A program made the position numbers and the translations under genes. The notes under the pieces are model-generated. The model was not told where the DNA came from, ran no database searches, and was given only the letters and a program-made list of their open reading frames with translations. Below are positions 26,719 through 35,636 of a stretch of 64,000 nucleotides of DNA, piece by piece. The stretch covers positions 18,935 to 82,934 of the forward strand of contig JAZQEH010000028.1 in assembly GCA_045538895.1 (NCBI GenBank), written 5' to 3'. This stretch comes from UMGS902 sp045538895. Lineage in GTDB: Bacteria; Bacillota; Clostridia; Oscillospirales; CAG-272. Position 1 is the first letter of the stretch. Every line of letters begins with the position of its first letter.

Positions 26719-27771
26719 CTATACCTCTGCATGCGGCTCCATAAACCCGTCAAGCGAGCTTGCCGCTTTAAAAGCCTCCATAACCTTTGGGTTAAACACA
26801 CCGCACTCATTATCAAGTATCATTTTCACAGCAGTGTCGTGAGTGTATGATTCCTTATATACCCGTTTTGAAGTAAGTGCATCGTATACGTCAGCGACAC
26901 CTGCAATCTGTGCCCAAATAGGAATATCGTCGCCGGAAAGCCCCTCTGGATATCCGCCTCCGTCAAAACGCTCATGGTGATAACGGCAAATATCATACGC
27001 ATATCTGTATATTCCCTTATCAAGCATATCGGGAACTCTCTGCAAAAGCTCGCTTCCCCGAACAGTATGCTCCTGTATGGTTCTGAACTCCTCTGCGGTA
27101 AGCTTGCCCGGTTTATTGAGTATCGTATCGGGAATCGCAATTTTGCCTATATCGTGCAGTACTGCTGCCGAAGCGATTTTGTCTATCTCGTCAAGAGGTA
27201 ACCGATACTCAGGGAACATAGAGCATAACTGAAGCATCAATTTTTTGGTATATGCACATATACGCTTTACATGCTCGCCCGATTCGCAATCTCTGAACTC
27301 AATAGCCGTTGCCAGAACGCTGAGCATGCCGTGCATAAGCTCCTGTAAATGGCTGTTCTGTTCTCTCACGGTGTCCTCGAGCTTGTGTCGGTAGGTGAAC
27401 AGTTCTATCATGCTATGAACACGGAACTCTAAAAAGTGGTCACGGAACGGCTTGCTGATAAGGTCAACCGCACCGAATACGTATCCCCGACGGACAAACT
27501 CATCGTCTGCATCCTCTGCCGTAAGAAAAAACGGCAACAATGCAGTCAATCCGCTTTCTTTTGCCTTGCGTAAAAGCTCAATGCCATCCATATCCGGCAA
27601 ATGCTCTGCCAACAGTACTGCTGAAATATCTGTTTTTCCCTCAAAAAGCGAAAGTGCTTCTTTGCCGCAATCGGCAATTATAATACTATACCTTTCGGAA
27701 AACAGGCTTGCAAGTTTTTTGCGGTCTGCCGAGTTTGAATTAACAATTAGAATCGTCCCCAATTTCTTCAT
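26719..27771 (-). CDS. HD-GYP protein with degenerate receiver domain
   Basis: 350 residues. Residues 5-125 have a response-regulator receiver fold but lack its acidic pocket: the usual Asp pair is Asn11/Ser12 and the phospho-acceptor Asp is Ala55 (LLAEHLPDMDG), while Lys107 is kept. Residues about 155-340 are an HD-GYP phosphodiesterase domain with HD at 206-207 (VLHDIGKI) and HHERFDGGGYP (GYP 273-275), so hydrolysis of c-di-GMP is likely. ATG at 27771 with GGAAGGA nine bases before; an upstream TTG start is less likely. Operon with the diguanylate cyclase gene, giving opposing enzymes from one transcript. Confidence 0.9.
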   Translation of the reverse strand: MKKLGTILIVNSNSADRKKLASLFSERYSIIIADCGKEALSLFEGKTDISAVLLAEHLPDMDGIELLRKAKESGLTALLPFFLTAEDADDEFVRRGYVFGAVDLISKPFRDHFLEFRVHSMIELFTYRHKLEDTVREQNSHLQELMHGMLSVLATAIEFRDCESGEHVKRICAYTKKLMLQLCSMFPEYRLPLDEIDKIASAAVLHDIGKIAIPDTILNKPGKLTAEEFRTIQEHTVRGSELLQRVPDMLDKGIYRYAYDICRYHHERFDGGGYPEGLSGDDIPIWAQIAGVADVYDALTSKRVYKESYTHDTAVKMILDNECGVFNPKVMEAFKAASSLDGFMEPHAEV

Positions 27772-27804
27772 GGTACGCGGTCCTTCCAAGTAATTTCATA
27801 CTTA

Positions 27805-27833
27805 ATTTTAGCACAAATACAAACCGCAGTCAA
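27805..27833 (-). promoter_or_regulatory. Promoter of the HD-GYP/GGDEF operon
   Basis: Minus strand: TTGACT (27833-27828), 17-base spacer ending TGC, TAAAAT (27810-27805); extended -10. It starts right at the T-run of the preceding gene's terminator. Confidence 0.8.
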
Positions 27834-27835
27834 CA

Positions 27836-27868
27836 AAAAAGGGTTAAAGCATACGCTTTAACCCTTTT
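27836..27868 (-). terminator. Terminator of the OB-fold lipoprotein gene
   Basis: 14-bp stem (27837-27850 with 27855-27868), loop ATAC, followed on the minus strand by a T-run. Confidence 0.9.
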
Positions 27869-27871
27869 AAA

Positions 27872-28642
27872 TTACTGTGCTGCCGCTACTGCAGTGATGT
27901 GAGTGTTAACACCCTCGTACCAGTAAATAAAGCCTGTTACGTCAACAACGTCGCCTGCCTTAAGTGCAGAAACTGCTGCGTAAACTTCGGTTTCGGGACC
28001 GGTGAGGTAACGCTCTACGCAGAAGGAGTAAGAAGCTCCGCCAAGACCGAGAGTAACATAAATGTCATCGCCGGGCTCGCCGTTCTTGAACTCGATTGCT
28101 TCAACAGTCATGCCCTTGAAAACAGCAAGCTTGTTCTGGTGGTTGATAAGCTCCTCGGTGCCGAGAAGTGCGGTTGCATCCATAGGCTCTGCAATAAAGG
28201 TATCTGCACCTTCAACAAACTCGAAAGTAGCGTCCATAACCTCAACTTCGCCTGCCCATGCACCCTTGTAACCGGTTACTCTGATTTTAGTACCGGGAAC
28301 AAGCTTTGCAGCATCTTCTTCGGAACATGCCATTTCATAGAGGAAATAAGCACCGTCTGCATCCTGTGCATAAACGGTAATCTTGTTGTCCCACCAGCTT
28401 TGGGTTGCCTGAACGTAAGCCTCGATAACAACCTCGGCATCCATCTCTGCCGCTGCATATTCAGCATAGGTCATTACCTTTGCAGTAACCTCTTCGGTAA
28501 CTACTGCTTCGGTGGTAACAGCCTCGGTTACAACTGCTTCAGTAGTAGTAACTGCTTCGGTTGTTTCAACAACTTCTGCTTCGCATGCTGCAAAAGCAAA
28601 TACAAGTGTAAGTGCCATAAGCATTGCAATAATCTTTTTCAT
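27872..28642 (-). CDS. Secreted lipoprotein with two OB-fold-like modules
   Basis: 256 residues. Lipoprotein signal peptide with lipobox FAAC (Cys20), Thr/Glu/Val-rich linker (about 24-52), then two beta-barrel modules: VVIEAYVQATQSWWDNKITVYAQD...GTKIRVTGYKG (about 68-135) and LAVFKGMTVEAIEF...GDVVDVTGFIYWYEGVNTHITAV (about 165-255). Each has the strand pattern of bacterial OB-fold domains found in secreted nucleases and Ig-like proteins. Ligand unknown. Monocistronic; ribosome site AAGGAG. Confidence 0.75.
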   Translation of the reverse strand: MKKIIAMLMALTLVFAFAACEAEVVETTEAVTTTEAVVTEAVTTEAVVTEEVTAKVMTYAEYAAAEMDAEVVIEAYVQATQSWWDNKITVYAQDADGAYFLYEMACSEEDAAKLVPGTKIRVTGYKGAWAGEVEVMDATFEFVEGADTFIAEPMDATALLGTEELINHQNKLAVFKGMTVEAIEFKNGEPGDDIYVTLGLGGASYSFCVERYLTGPETEVYAAVSALKAGDVVDVTGFIYWYEGVNTHITAVAAAQ

Positions 28643-28665
28643 TTTTCTAAATCTCCTTATGTAAA

Positions 28666-28708
28666 AATTACATTGTAATTATTATACAACTTTTAACGGT
28701 CAAGTCAA
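28666..28708 (-). promoter_or_regulatory. Promoter and start-site palindrome of the OB-fold lipoprotein gene
   Basis: Minus strand TTGACT (28708-28703), 16 bases, TATAAT (28686-28681). A perfect palindrome AATTACATTGTAATT (28666-28680) covers the start point, an operator candidate. Confidence 0.65.
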
Positions 28709-28717
28709 GTACTAATG

Positions 28718-30286
28718 TCAATTTTTTGCTTTTTTGACAATACTTTTAATAAAGTATACACCTATCAATACCCACGCCAGAGCAAGAGAAGTTAAAAGCA
28801 CGGTTGCAGCCGCTGGCAGCTTGTCAAACTCAAGCCTTACCTTTTGGTCAAGGCGATAAAGCATGCTGACGTTTTCATACAGTTCGTCAATATACGCATC
28901 ATCAACCGCCTTTTTGCGGTATGCCGCCTTTGTCACATCGTTAATCATCGTACCGGCGGCATCACGAAGCGAAGCGGAACCGTTGAATACAGGCGTTACA
29001 AAGGTATTGTCTGTATTTTCAAGCAAAAGCTCGGCAGCATCAATTTTAACGTTGTAATAGGTGGTATTGTCCTCACCTTTTCTCGAAAGATAATCGGTGT
29101 ACTCCTGCGACTCATGTGCCTTTGAGGTTACAGGCAAATATCCTTCTGTGGAGGAATATGCGATCTGCACCTCGTTTGTCAGCAAATACTGAACAAACAA
29201 CCATGAAGCAAGCACCTCGCCTGCATCATCCTTATTGAATATACAAACCGAAGGCCCTTGCGAAATCATCTGTATGTTTTCGGTGTCGAACTGCGGCACA
29301 GTCATTACTGCGGTTTCAAATTTTGCAAGCTTATCCTCGCTGATATCAACAAGCGGAGCCTCGGCACCCATCCACGTAGCACCTGCGGTTGAGTCCACCG
29401 CAAAAATACATTCGCCTGCGTTTAAAAGATTTGCGGGATATCCCGAACGCTCAAACGTAGAAAAGGCACCGCTCTTTGCGTTTTCGTATATCTTAAGAAG
29501 CAGTTCTCTTGTGGTATCGTTGAAAATACGCACATCACCGTATTTGCTTGAATACTCGCCGCCGCTCTGCTTAAGCAGCTGTATCATCATGTTGTCGGTT
29601 GATTTGTATACAAACGGAATCATGACGTCTGAGCCGTTCACCTTGTATTTGCCGTTTGCATCCTTTGCGAGTGCGGCATTGGAAACTTCCCACACAAAGT
29701 CCCACGTAAGCACGTCGGGCAAGGTGTAGCCAAGCTTTTCAACATAGGTTTTGTTGACATAGCATGCCTCGGTTGAACGCATAAACGGCATTGCATAATA
29801 GTGACCGTCGATGATACATTCATTCATAAACGATGGAATCAACTCGTCACGGCTTGGAGCATCAAACCTAATCTCGCTGCCCGATAGACCGTAGCGTGAG
29901 TCGCTCATGAGTTCATCAAGTGCAACAATTACATTGTCGCCCTGCATATACTCTGCAACGTGGTCGGGATATGTGATACAAACATTTGGTGTTGTATTTG
30001 TTGCAAGGTTTGTAAGCACATCGTTTCGTATCATACCGTAATCGGTATACGAAGAAAGCGTTACCTTGATATTGGGGTAAATCTTTTCAAAGTCCTCAAC
30101 AGCTTTAGCGTATATGGCACGCTGGTTCTCGTTGTTTTCGTTCTTTGCCCAGAAAGTTATCTCATACTGTTTTTCGGTGTCAAAATCATCGGGAATTTCA
30201 AACAGCTCATGTTCCACCCTACCGTGGCAACCAAAAAGACAAAGCACAGTACACGCAAGCACAAGGCATAAAATAAACTTTCTCAT
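28718..30286 (-). CDS. ABC transporter extracellular solute-binding protein (family 1) with C-terminal membrane helix
   Basis: 522 residues. Lipoprotein signal (CTVLCLFGC) followed by a family 1 solute-binding fold: YEITFWAKNENNENQRAIYAKAVEDFEKIYPNIKV, NVCITYPDHVAEY, and YAMPFMRSTEACYVNKTYVEKLG near the ligand cleft. Unusually, the last 30 residues form a transmembrane helix (VLLTSLALAWVLIGVYFIKSIV) with a basic tail, so the protein appears anchored at both ends. The last gene of a four-gene carbohydrate ABC operon, overlapping the permease stop by four bases (ATGA). Confidence 0.85.
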   Translation of the reverse strand: MRKFILCLVLACTVLCLFGCHGRVEHELFEIPDDFDTEKQYEITFWAKNENNENQRAIYAKAVEDFEKIYPNIKVTLSSYTDYGMIRNDVLTNLATNTTPNVCITYPDHVAEYMQGDNVIVALDELMSDSRYGLSGSEIRFDAPSRDELIPSFMNECIIDGHYYAMPFMRSTEACYVNKTYVEKLGYTLPDVLTWDFVWEVSNAALAKDANGKYKVNGSDVMIPFVYKSTDNMMIQLLKQSGGEYSSKYGDVRIFNDTTRELLLKIYENAKSGAFSTFERSGYPANLLNAGECIFAVDSTAGATWMGAEAPLVDISEDKLAKFETAVMTVPQFDTENIQMISQGPSVCIFNKDDAGEVLASWLFVQYLLTNEVQIAYSSTEGYLPVTSKAHESQEYTDYLSRKGEDNTTYYNVKIDAAELLLENTDNTFVTPVFNGSASLRDAAGTMINDVTKAAYRKKAVDDAYIDELYENVSMLYRLDQKVRLEFDKLPAAATVLLTSLALAWVLIGVYFIKSIVKKAKN

Positions 30287-31116
30287 CCCTTTGTACCTCC
30301 CCTGACAACACCTGCCATAATCTTTTTGCGGAAGATAAGGAACACCACTATAAGCGGCAGCGAGATTACTACAACCGCCGCCATCATTGCAGGGATGTTT
30401 TCACGTCCGAATCCGCTCTCTCTTATCTCCTGAATACCGTTTGAAACAAGATAATACGCTTCGTTATCGGTAATAAGACGGGGCCAGATGTAGGAATTCC
30501 AGCACTCAATAACCTTTAAAATCGTAACGGTTACGATAGTCGGGCGGCACATCGGTATCATCACACGGAACAGATATTTTATGTCCGAGGTGCCGTCAAC
30601 CTTTGCAGCATAGTAAAGATTGTCAGGTATCTGCGAAAAGTTTTCTTTTAATAAATAAATGTAGAAAACCGATGTCACCGAGGGAAGAATAAGCCCCATA
30701 AAGGTGTTACGCAAATCGAGATTTGTAATTGTAACATAGTTTGTAATAATTACAAGCTCGCTCGGTATCATCATAAGCGAAAGAAAAAGCGTGAAAAGAA
30801 TGTCCTTGCCCTTAAAATTAAGGCGTGCAAATGCAAATGCCGCAGGCACGATGACCACAAGCATACACGCCGTTGTTGCCACCGTGAAAATAATGGTGTT
30901 CAAAAAATAATCGGCAAGCGGTACTGCGGTAAAAGCCTCCTTGTAATTGTCAAGTGTCGGAGATGCTACGATAAGCTGCGGAACACGCTCGGCATTGTAT
31001 GAACCAAAGCTTTTAAGCGATGTAATTACCATGAAGTAAAACGGGAAAAGTACGGCTATTGCCCATACGGACAGCAAAATGTAAACTATAATTTTTGAAA
31101 TACTGATTTTTTTCAT
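30283..31116 (-). CDS. Carbohydrate ABC transporter permease (MalG/UgpE type)
   Basis: 277 residues, six predicted membrane helices, MetI-like permease. The EAA loop reads YYAAKVDGTSDIKYLFRVMIPMCRPT, typical of the second permease in sugar importers. The ATG at 31116 is chosen because GAGGTGG lies at ideal distance; a GTG nine bases earlier would overlap that site. Confidence 0.9.
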   Translation of the reverse strand: MKKISISKIIVYILLSVWAIAVLFPFYFMVITSLKSFGSYNAERVPQLIVASPTLDNYKEAFTAVPLADYFLNTIIFTVATTACMLVVIVPAAFAFARLNFKGKDILFTLFLSLMMIPSELVIITNYVTITNLDLRNTFMGLILPSVTSVFYIYLLKENFSQIPDNLYYAAKVDGTSDIKYLFRVMIPMCRPTIVTVTILKVIECWNSYIWPRLITDNEAYYLVSNGIQEIRESGFGRENIPAMMAAVVVISLPLIVVFLIFRKKIMAGVVRGGTKG

Positions 31117-31126
31117 CGCCGCCACC

Positions 31127-32017
31127 TCAATAATGAACGTGCTTTTTGCTGACTATCAGGTTTATGCACGTTATGGTCAGCACTATTGCAAAAAGTATTA
31201 TCGCTGCTGCGGATGCATATGAGGGATATCCGCCACCGTTTGAGTAGAGCATGTCATACACATAGCCGACTATCGTGTTCATTCCGGCAACGTTCAGATT
31301 TGTTCCGAAAAGAGCAACCGCATCGCTATATGCCTTGAAAGCACCGATAAAGCCTGTGATTATCAGGTAAAAGAGCATCGGCGAAATCATCGGCAGAGTA
31401 ATTTTGGTGAATATACGGAATTTTGAAGTACCGTCTACCTTTGCGGCGTTATAATAATCCTGATTTACCGATGCAAGTGCACTTGTAAGCACCAGAATCT
31501 TAAACGGCATTACTACCCACACCGTATAAAGGCACAGTACAAACATTTTTGCAGCATATGAGCCGTCGATAAAATCTATGGCTGTACCGCCGAGGAGCGT
31601 TATTATACCGTTGACAAAACCGTCGGTATACGGTGTCTTTTTGAACAGTATCATAAAAACAAGTCCGACTGCCAGCGTATTTGTAACGTACGGCAAAAAA
31701 TACACGGTCTGATAAAGTTCACGAAGCGGCTTTATCGAAGCAAGCCCCATTGAAATAAGAAGTGAAAGGGCTGTTGAAAGCGGTACTGTTATAAGAACCA
31801 GAATAAACGTATTCTGCAATGCCTGTAAAAAATACGGGTCATGCAACACATAGGAATAATTATATGTGCCTATACCTAAACTTGTCTGCGATGCAAAGTT
31901 GTACCCCTCCTCAACAGAGTAAATAAACACGTCAACAAGGGGATACACAAGGAAAATACCAAGGAAAAGTATCGCAGGCAAAAGATACAGCCACGCTTTA
32001 TAGCTTTGCTTATCCAT
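31127..32017 (-). CDS. Carbohydrate ABC transporter permease (MalF/UgpA type)
   Basis: 296 residues with six membrane helices; begins MDKQSYKAWLYLLPAILFLGIF. EAA loop YYNAAKVDGTSKFRIFTKITLPMISP. ATG at 32017 with GGGAGG before it; the gene start overlaps the end of the ATPase gene by eight bases. Confidence 0.9.
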   Translation of the reverse strand: MDKQSYKAWLYLLPAILFLGIFLVYPLVDVFIYSVEEGYNFASQTSLGIGTYNYSYVLHDPYFLQALQNTFILVLITVPLSTALSLLISMGLASIKPLRELYQTVYFLPYVTNTLAVGLVFMILFKKTPYTDGFVNGIITLLGGTAIDFIDGSYAAKMFVLCLYTVWVVMPFKILVLTSALASVNQDYYNAAKVDGTSKFRIFTKITLPMISPMLFYLIITGFIGAFKAYSDAVALFGTNLNVAGMNTIVGYVYDMLYSNGGGYPSYASAAAIILFAIVLTITCINLIVSKKHVHY

Positions 32018-33113
32018 TTTTGCCTCCCATAACAATTCGCTCCTCGGTTTCTTTATCGTAAATATCAAGCTTACTCGGCTTTACCGAAAATCTGACCGCC
32101 GCAGAAGCGATATTTACATTTGAATCAGAGCCAACTATCGCACGGACGGTGGCATGAGCGTTATCGTTTTTGGCAACTACGCTGATATCCCTGCCCATTA
32201 CCTCAACACGGTCAAGTTTGCAAGTGAGCGGACCGTTTTCGTCAAGAACAAAGCCCTCGGGACGGATACCGACGTAAACTTCTCTGTCGCTTACGCCTTT
32301 GGCATCCATTATGTAATCTTCGCCAATGTAAAGTTTTTCGCCATTAACAAATCCGTTGAACACGTTAATAGGCGGTGTGCCGAGGAATTTTGCAACAAAG
32401 AGGTTGCAAGGGTCATCGTATACCTCCTGCGGTTTGCCTACCTGCTGAATAACGCCGTCACGCATAACCACGATAATGTCGGAAATGCTCATTGCTTCTT
32501 CCTGGTCATGCGTTACAAACACGGTGGTGATACCCGTTTCATTCTGAATTCGTCTTATCTCCTCGCGGGTCTGCAAACGAAGACGTGCGTCAAGGTTTGA
32601 AAGAGGCTCATCAAGCAAAAGCACACGGGGCATCTTCACAAGTGCACGTGCAATGGCAACTCTCTGTTGCTGACCACCCGAAAGTTCGCTCGGCTTTCTG
32701 TCCATAAGTGTATCAATCTGTACAAGCTTGGCAATTTCAAATGCTTTTTCACGCATCTGTGCTTTAGTAAGCTTTTCCTTGCCCTTAAGATTCTGCAATG
32801 GGAAAATAATGTTCTGCAAAACCGTAAGATGCGGATAAAGTGCGTAGTTCTGGAACACAAGTCCGACTCCGCGTTTTTCCGGTTCAAGGTCGGTAACATC
32901 GTCATCACCGAAAAAGATTCTGCCGCTTGTAGGCTTCTGCAAGCCACAGATGAGATTGAGTGCGGTACTCTTTCCGCAACCGGAGGGGCCGAGCAAACCG
33001 ATAAGCTTACCGTCCGGAAACTCAAAATTAAAATTATTTACCGCAATTACCTCGCCGCCTTTTTTATTACGCGACGGAAACTTTTTGGTTAAATTCTCAA
33101 GTACAACTTTCAT
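32010..33113 (-). CDS. Sugar ABC transporter ATP-binding protein (MalK/UgpC type)
   Basis: 367 residues. ATPase domain with Walker A GPSGCGKST, Q-loop VFQNYALYPHLTV, signature LSGGQQQRVAIARAL, Walker B LLLDEPLSNLD and H-loop VTHDQEEA, followed by a TOBE/MalK-type regulatory domain (about 240-367, VGIRPEGF). First gene of the operon ATPase-permease-permease-binding protein. Having a dedicated ATPase is less usual than sharing a global MsiK-type ATPase in Clostridia. Substrate not determinable; probably an oligosaccharide. Confidence 0.9.
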   Translation of the reverse strand: MKVVLENLTKKFPSRNKKGGEVIAVNNFNFEFPDGKLIGLLGPSGCGKSTALNLICGLQKPTSGRIFFGDDDVTDLEPEKRGVGLVFQNYALYPHLTVLQNIIFPLQNLKGKEKLTKAQMREKAFEIAKLVQIDTLMDRKPSELSGGQQQRVAIARALVKMPRVLLLDEPLSNLDARLRLQTREEIRRIQNETGITTVFVTHDQEEAMSISDIIVVMRDGVIQQVGKPQEVYDDPCNLFVAKFLGTPPINVFNGFVNGEKLYIGEDYIMDAKGVSDREVYVGIRPEGFVLDENGPLTCKLDRVEVMGRDISVVAKNDNAHATVRAIVGSDSNVNIASAAVRFSVKPSKLDIYDKETEERIVMGGKNG

Positions 33114-33152
33114 TTTGTTTTCCTTTTAAATGCAAATTGTTTTTTTGCCTAT

Positions 33153-33181
33153 ATTATACCGCTTTATACATTATTTTTCAA
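33153..33181 (-). promoter_or_regulatory. Promoter of the carbohydrate ABC operon
   Basis: Minus strand: TTGAAA (33181-33176), 17 bases, TATAAT (33158-33153). Confidence 0.8.
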
Positions 33182-33200
33182 GAATAATATAAATTAATGT

Positions 33201-33365
33201 AATAAGATAAATTATTGTTTATGGAATGGTGACGTACCAACCGTGGTAGGGGACGGCGCCTTCGACGTCCCGCATTAACAAAGACGAAACGGGATGTCCA
33301 GGGGGCCATCCCCTACCGGTTTGTGGTTTCCCATTTGCTCTCATAAACAATTAATTTATCTTATT
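33201..33365. mobile_element. MITE-like palindromic element, family 3
   Basis: A 165-bp region with near-perfect 23/24-bp terminal inverted repeats (AATAAGATAAATT...GTTTATG at 33201-33223 and its complement at 33342-33365, one base indel) and inner complementary blocks CCGTGGTAGGGGAC / CCATCCCCTACCGG. No ORF. It sits between two divergent promoters, and its right end runs into the TTGCCA -35 box of the MATE promoter. No target duplication is evident. Confidence 0.6.
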
Positions 33366-33392
33366 GCCATTCGGTATCATCGGTGTTATAAT
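33364..33392 (+). promoter_or_regulatory. Promoter of the MATE exporter
   Basis: TTGCCA (33364-33369), 17-base spacer ending TGT, TATAAT (33387-33392). Start point near 33399 excludes in-frame starts further upstream. Confidence 0.8.
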
Positions 33393-33410
33393 AGACATGA
33401 GGTGATTCCT

Positions 33411-34880
33411 TTGGAGCAAAACGCAAAATACATAAAAATGACCACCACACCGGTTGAAAAACTTATCGCTTCGCTTGCAGTGCCTACCATAATCAGCATG
33501 CTTGTAACTTCTTTTTACAACCTTGCCGACACGCTTTTTGTACGTCAGCTTGAAAATGACAGCATGGTTGCCGCAGTTGGAGTAATCATGCCGCTTATGT
33601 CGATAATTCAGGCTTTCGGCTTTTTCTGCGGCCATGGCTCTGCAAACTATATCTCCCGTGCATTCGGCAGACGTGACATGAGCAGTGCAGAAAAAATGGC
33701 TGCTACAGGTTTTGGATTTGCTTTTTTAATAGGCGTTTTAATCAGCGTAATCGGACTTACTTTTCGAACACCTCTTGTTACCCTGCTTGGCGCCAAAACC
33801 GCCGACACCGTTCGTGAAAGCATAAACTACATGACGTATATTCTGCTGGCAACACCGTTTATGATGGGGGCTATCGTTATAAACAACCAGCTGCGTATGC
33901 AAGGAAACGCTTTTTTTGCAATGATAGGTCTTACATCGGGTGCTGTAATTAACCTTATTTTAGACCCGATACTGATTTTTGAAAAAGGCGACTCAATCTT
34001 CAGCGGAGCGATTACTATGCCATTCGGTTTCGGTCTCGGTGTTGCGGGCGCGGCACTTGCTACCGCACTCAGCCAGACAGTAAGCTTTATTCTGCTTGCG
34101 ATAGGCATGTACCGCAGCGACAACGTAAAAATCAAAATCAGAAATTTTACACCTACAAAGTATTACATCGGAGGCATAGTTCAAGGCGGTCTTCCCTCTC
34201 TTGCAAGACAAGGACTTGCAAGCATTGCCACCTCCTGCCTTAACAATTCCATAGGTTTCTTCGTGCTCCCTGCGATGATAGATGCAACTCAGGCCGCTAT
34301 GACGGGTGTATCACGAATTATGATGTTCCTCTACTCCGCTATCATCGGTTTCGGTCAGGGCTTTCAGCCGGTTTGCGGTTTCAACTACGGTGCGAAAAAA
34401 TACGACCGTGTTATAAAGGCATACTATTTCTGCATCAGAGTAGCATTTATTGTGCTTGTTTGCCTGTCGGTACTCGGTGCAATTTTCGCCGTTCCGATTA
34501 CCGATGCCATTGCCGGCAGCAGTAAAGAAGCAGCTGAAATAGCAGCATTTGTACTCCGCCTGCAGCTTATCGCTTTTCCCCTTATGGCATGGGTTACAAT
34601 GAGCAACATGATGCTCCAGAATATCGGCAAAACCGCCAGTGCAACTCTTGTTGCAATGCTACGCCAAGGTATTGCGTTCATCCCAGCGGTATTGCTTTTA
34701 CCACTTCTTACAGAAGCACTCGGCTTTTCGGGATTGCTTGGCATTGAGCTTGCACAACCTATAGCCGACGTTATCTCTTTTGCGATTTCTGCCCCGATAG
34801 GCAAAGCTGCTATTAATGAAATGAGAAAAGAACTGGTAAAAGAAAAGTACCATTTGCAAGAACCGATTATAAAAAAATAA
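33411..34880 (+). CDS. MATE-family multidrug efflux transporter
   Basis: 489 residues beginning (TTG) MEQNAKYIKMTTTPVEKLIASLAVPTIISMLVTSFYNLADT, a start typical of clostridial NorM/DinF-like MATE proteins; twelve hydrophobic segments. Seen motifs include QAFGFFCGHGSANYISRAFG and YGAKKYDRV in the second half. Sodium- or proton-coupled export of cationic compounds is the family function. TTG start chosen because GAGGTGA lies six bases upstream and the promoter places the transcript start at about 33399. Confidence 0.9.
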   Translation: MEQNAKYIKMTTTPVEKLIASLAVPTIISMLVTSFYNLADTLFVRQLENDSMVAAVGVIMPLMSIIQAFGFFCGHGSANYISRAFGRRDMSSAEKMAATGFGFAFLIGVLISVIGLTFRTPLVTLLGAKTADTVRESINYMTYILLATPFMMGAIVINNQLRMQGNAFFAMIGLTSGAVINLILDPILIFEKGDSIFSGAITMPFGFGLGVAGAALATALSQTVSFILLAIGMYRSDNVKIKIRNFTPTKYYIGGIVQGGLPSLARQGLASIATSCLNNSIGFFVLPAMIDATQAAMTGVSRIMMFLYSAIIGFGQGFQPVCGFNYGAKKYDRVIKAYYFCIRVAFIVLVCLSVLGAIFAVPITDAIAGSSKEAAEIAAFVLRLQLIAFPLMAWVTMSNMMLQNIGKTASATLVAMLRQGIAFIPAVLLLPLLTEALGFSGLLGIELAQPIADVISFAISAPIGKAAINEMRKELVKEKYHLQEPIIKK

Positions 34881-34907
34881 CCGTTCAAAAGAACGGTTAT
34901 TTTTTTA
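34871..34907. terminator. Bidirectional terminator between MATE and glnQ genes
   Basis: A16-like palindrome: A-run, TAACCGTTC, loop AAAA, GAACGGTTA, T-run (34871-34906). The MATE stop codon (34878-34880) lies in the left arm and the glnQ stop (complement 34905-34907) at the right end. Confidence 0.9.
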
Positions 34908-35636
34908 TAAAACCTTTGAAAGAAAATCTTTAAGACGTGGGTTCTTGGGATTTGAGAAGAACTCCTCGGGAGCATTTTCTTCAATCACCTTACCCTCATC
35001 CATGAAGATAATGCGGTTTGCAACCTCACGTGCAAAGCCCATTTCATGAGTAACGATTACCATGGTCATGCCGTCATCGGCAAGCTTTTTCATAAGGTCA
35101 AGCACCTCGCCAACCATTTCAGGGTCAAGGGCACTTGTAGGCTCGTCAAAAAGCATAACCTGCGGATTCATGGCAAGCGCACGTGCAATGGCAATTCTCT
35201 GCTTCTGTCCGCCGGAAAGCTGTGCAGGATATGCATTTGCCTTTTCGGGAAGCCCTACGATTTCAAGAAGCTCTTTTGCCTTTTTCTCCGCATCCGCCTT
35301 GCTCTGTTTTAACAGCTTTATCGGAGCAAGTGTGATGTTTTCGAGTATCGAAAGATGCGGGAAGAGATTAAAATGCTGAAAAACCATTCCCATCTTCATG
35401 CGAAGCTTGTTTATATCGCATTTTTTATCCGTTATAAGCTGACCGTCAAAATATATCTCACCTGCAGTAGGCTCCTCAAGACGGTTAAGGCAACGGAGGA
35501 AGGTGGATTTGCCGCTACCGGAAGGACCGACAACTACTACCTTTTCGCCCTTTGCAATATGCTGGTCAACACCCTTTAAAACCTTGATTTCGTCATTCTC
35601 GCCGAAATCCTTATAAAGTCCTTTAACGCTTATCAC
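34905..35636 (-). CDS. glnQ: Polar amino acid ABC transporter ATP-binding protein
   Basis: 243 residues. Walker [11 protein letters not shown]-loop [12 protein letters not shown], signature [15 protein letters not shown], Walker [19 protein letters not shown] and H-loop [14 protein letters not shown], the latter typical of the polar amino-acid (GlnQ/HisP) class. Start GTG (35636) is chosen for AAGGAGG at correct distance; it overlaps the end of the permease gene by 14 bases. Last gene of the operon binding protein-permease-ATPase. Confidence 0.9.
   Translation of the reverse strand: MISVKGLYKDFGENDEIKVLKGVDQHIAKGEKVVVVGPSGSGKSTFLRCLNRLEEPTAGEIYFDGQLITDKKCDINKLRMKMGMVFQHFNLFPHLSILENITLAPIKLLKQSKADAEKKAKELLEIVGLPEKANAYPAQLSGGQKQRIAIARALAMNPQVMLFDEPTSALDPEMVGEVLDLMKKLADDGMTMVIVTHEMGFAREVANRIIFMDEGKVIEENAPEEFFSNPKNPRLKDFLSKVL

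Noticed and set aside
33294..33410. Longer N-terminus for the MATE protein
   Set aside because: The promoter at 33364-33392 starts transcription near 33399, and a TTG with a good ribosome site at 33411 gives the family's usual start.
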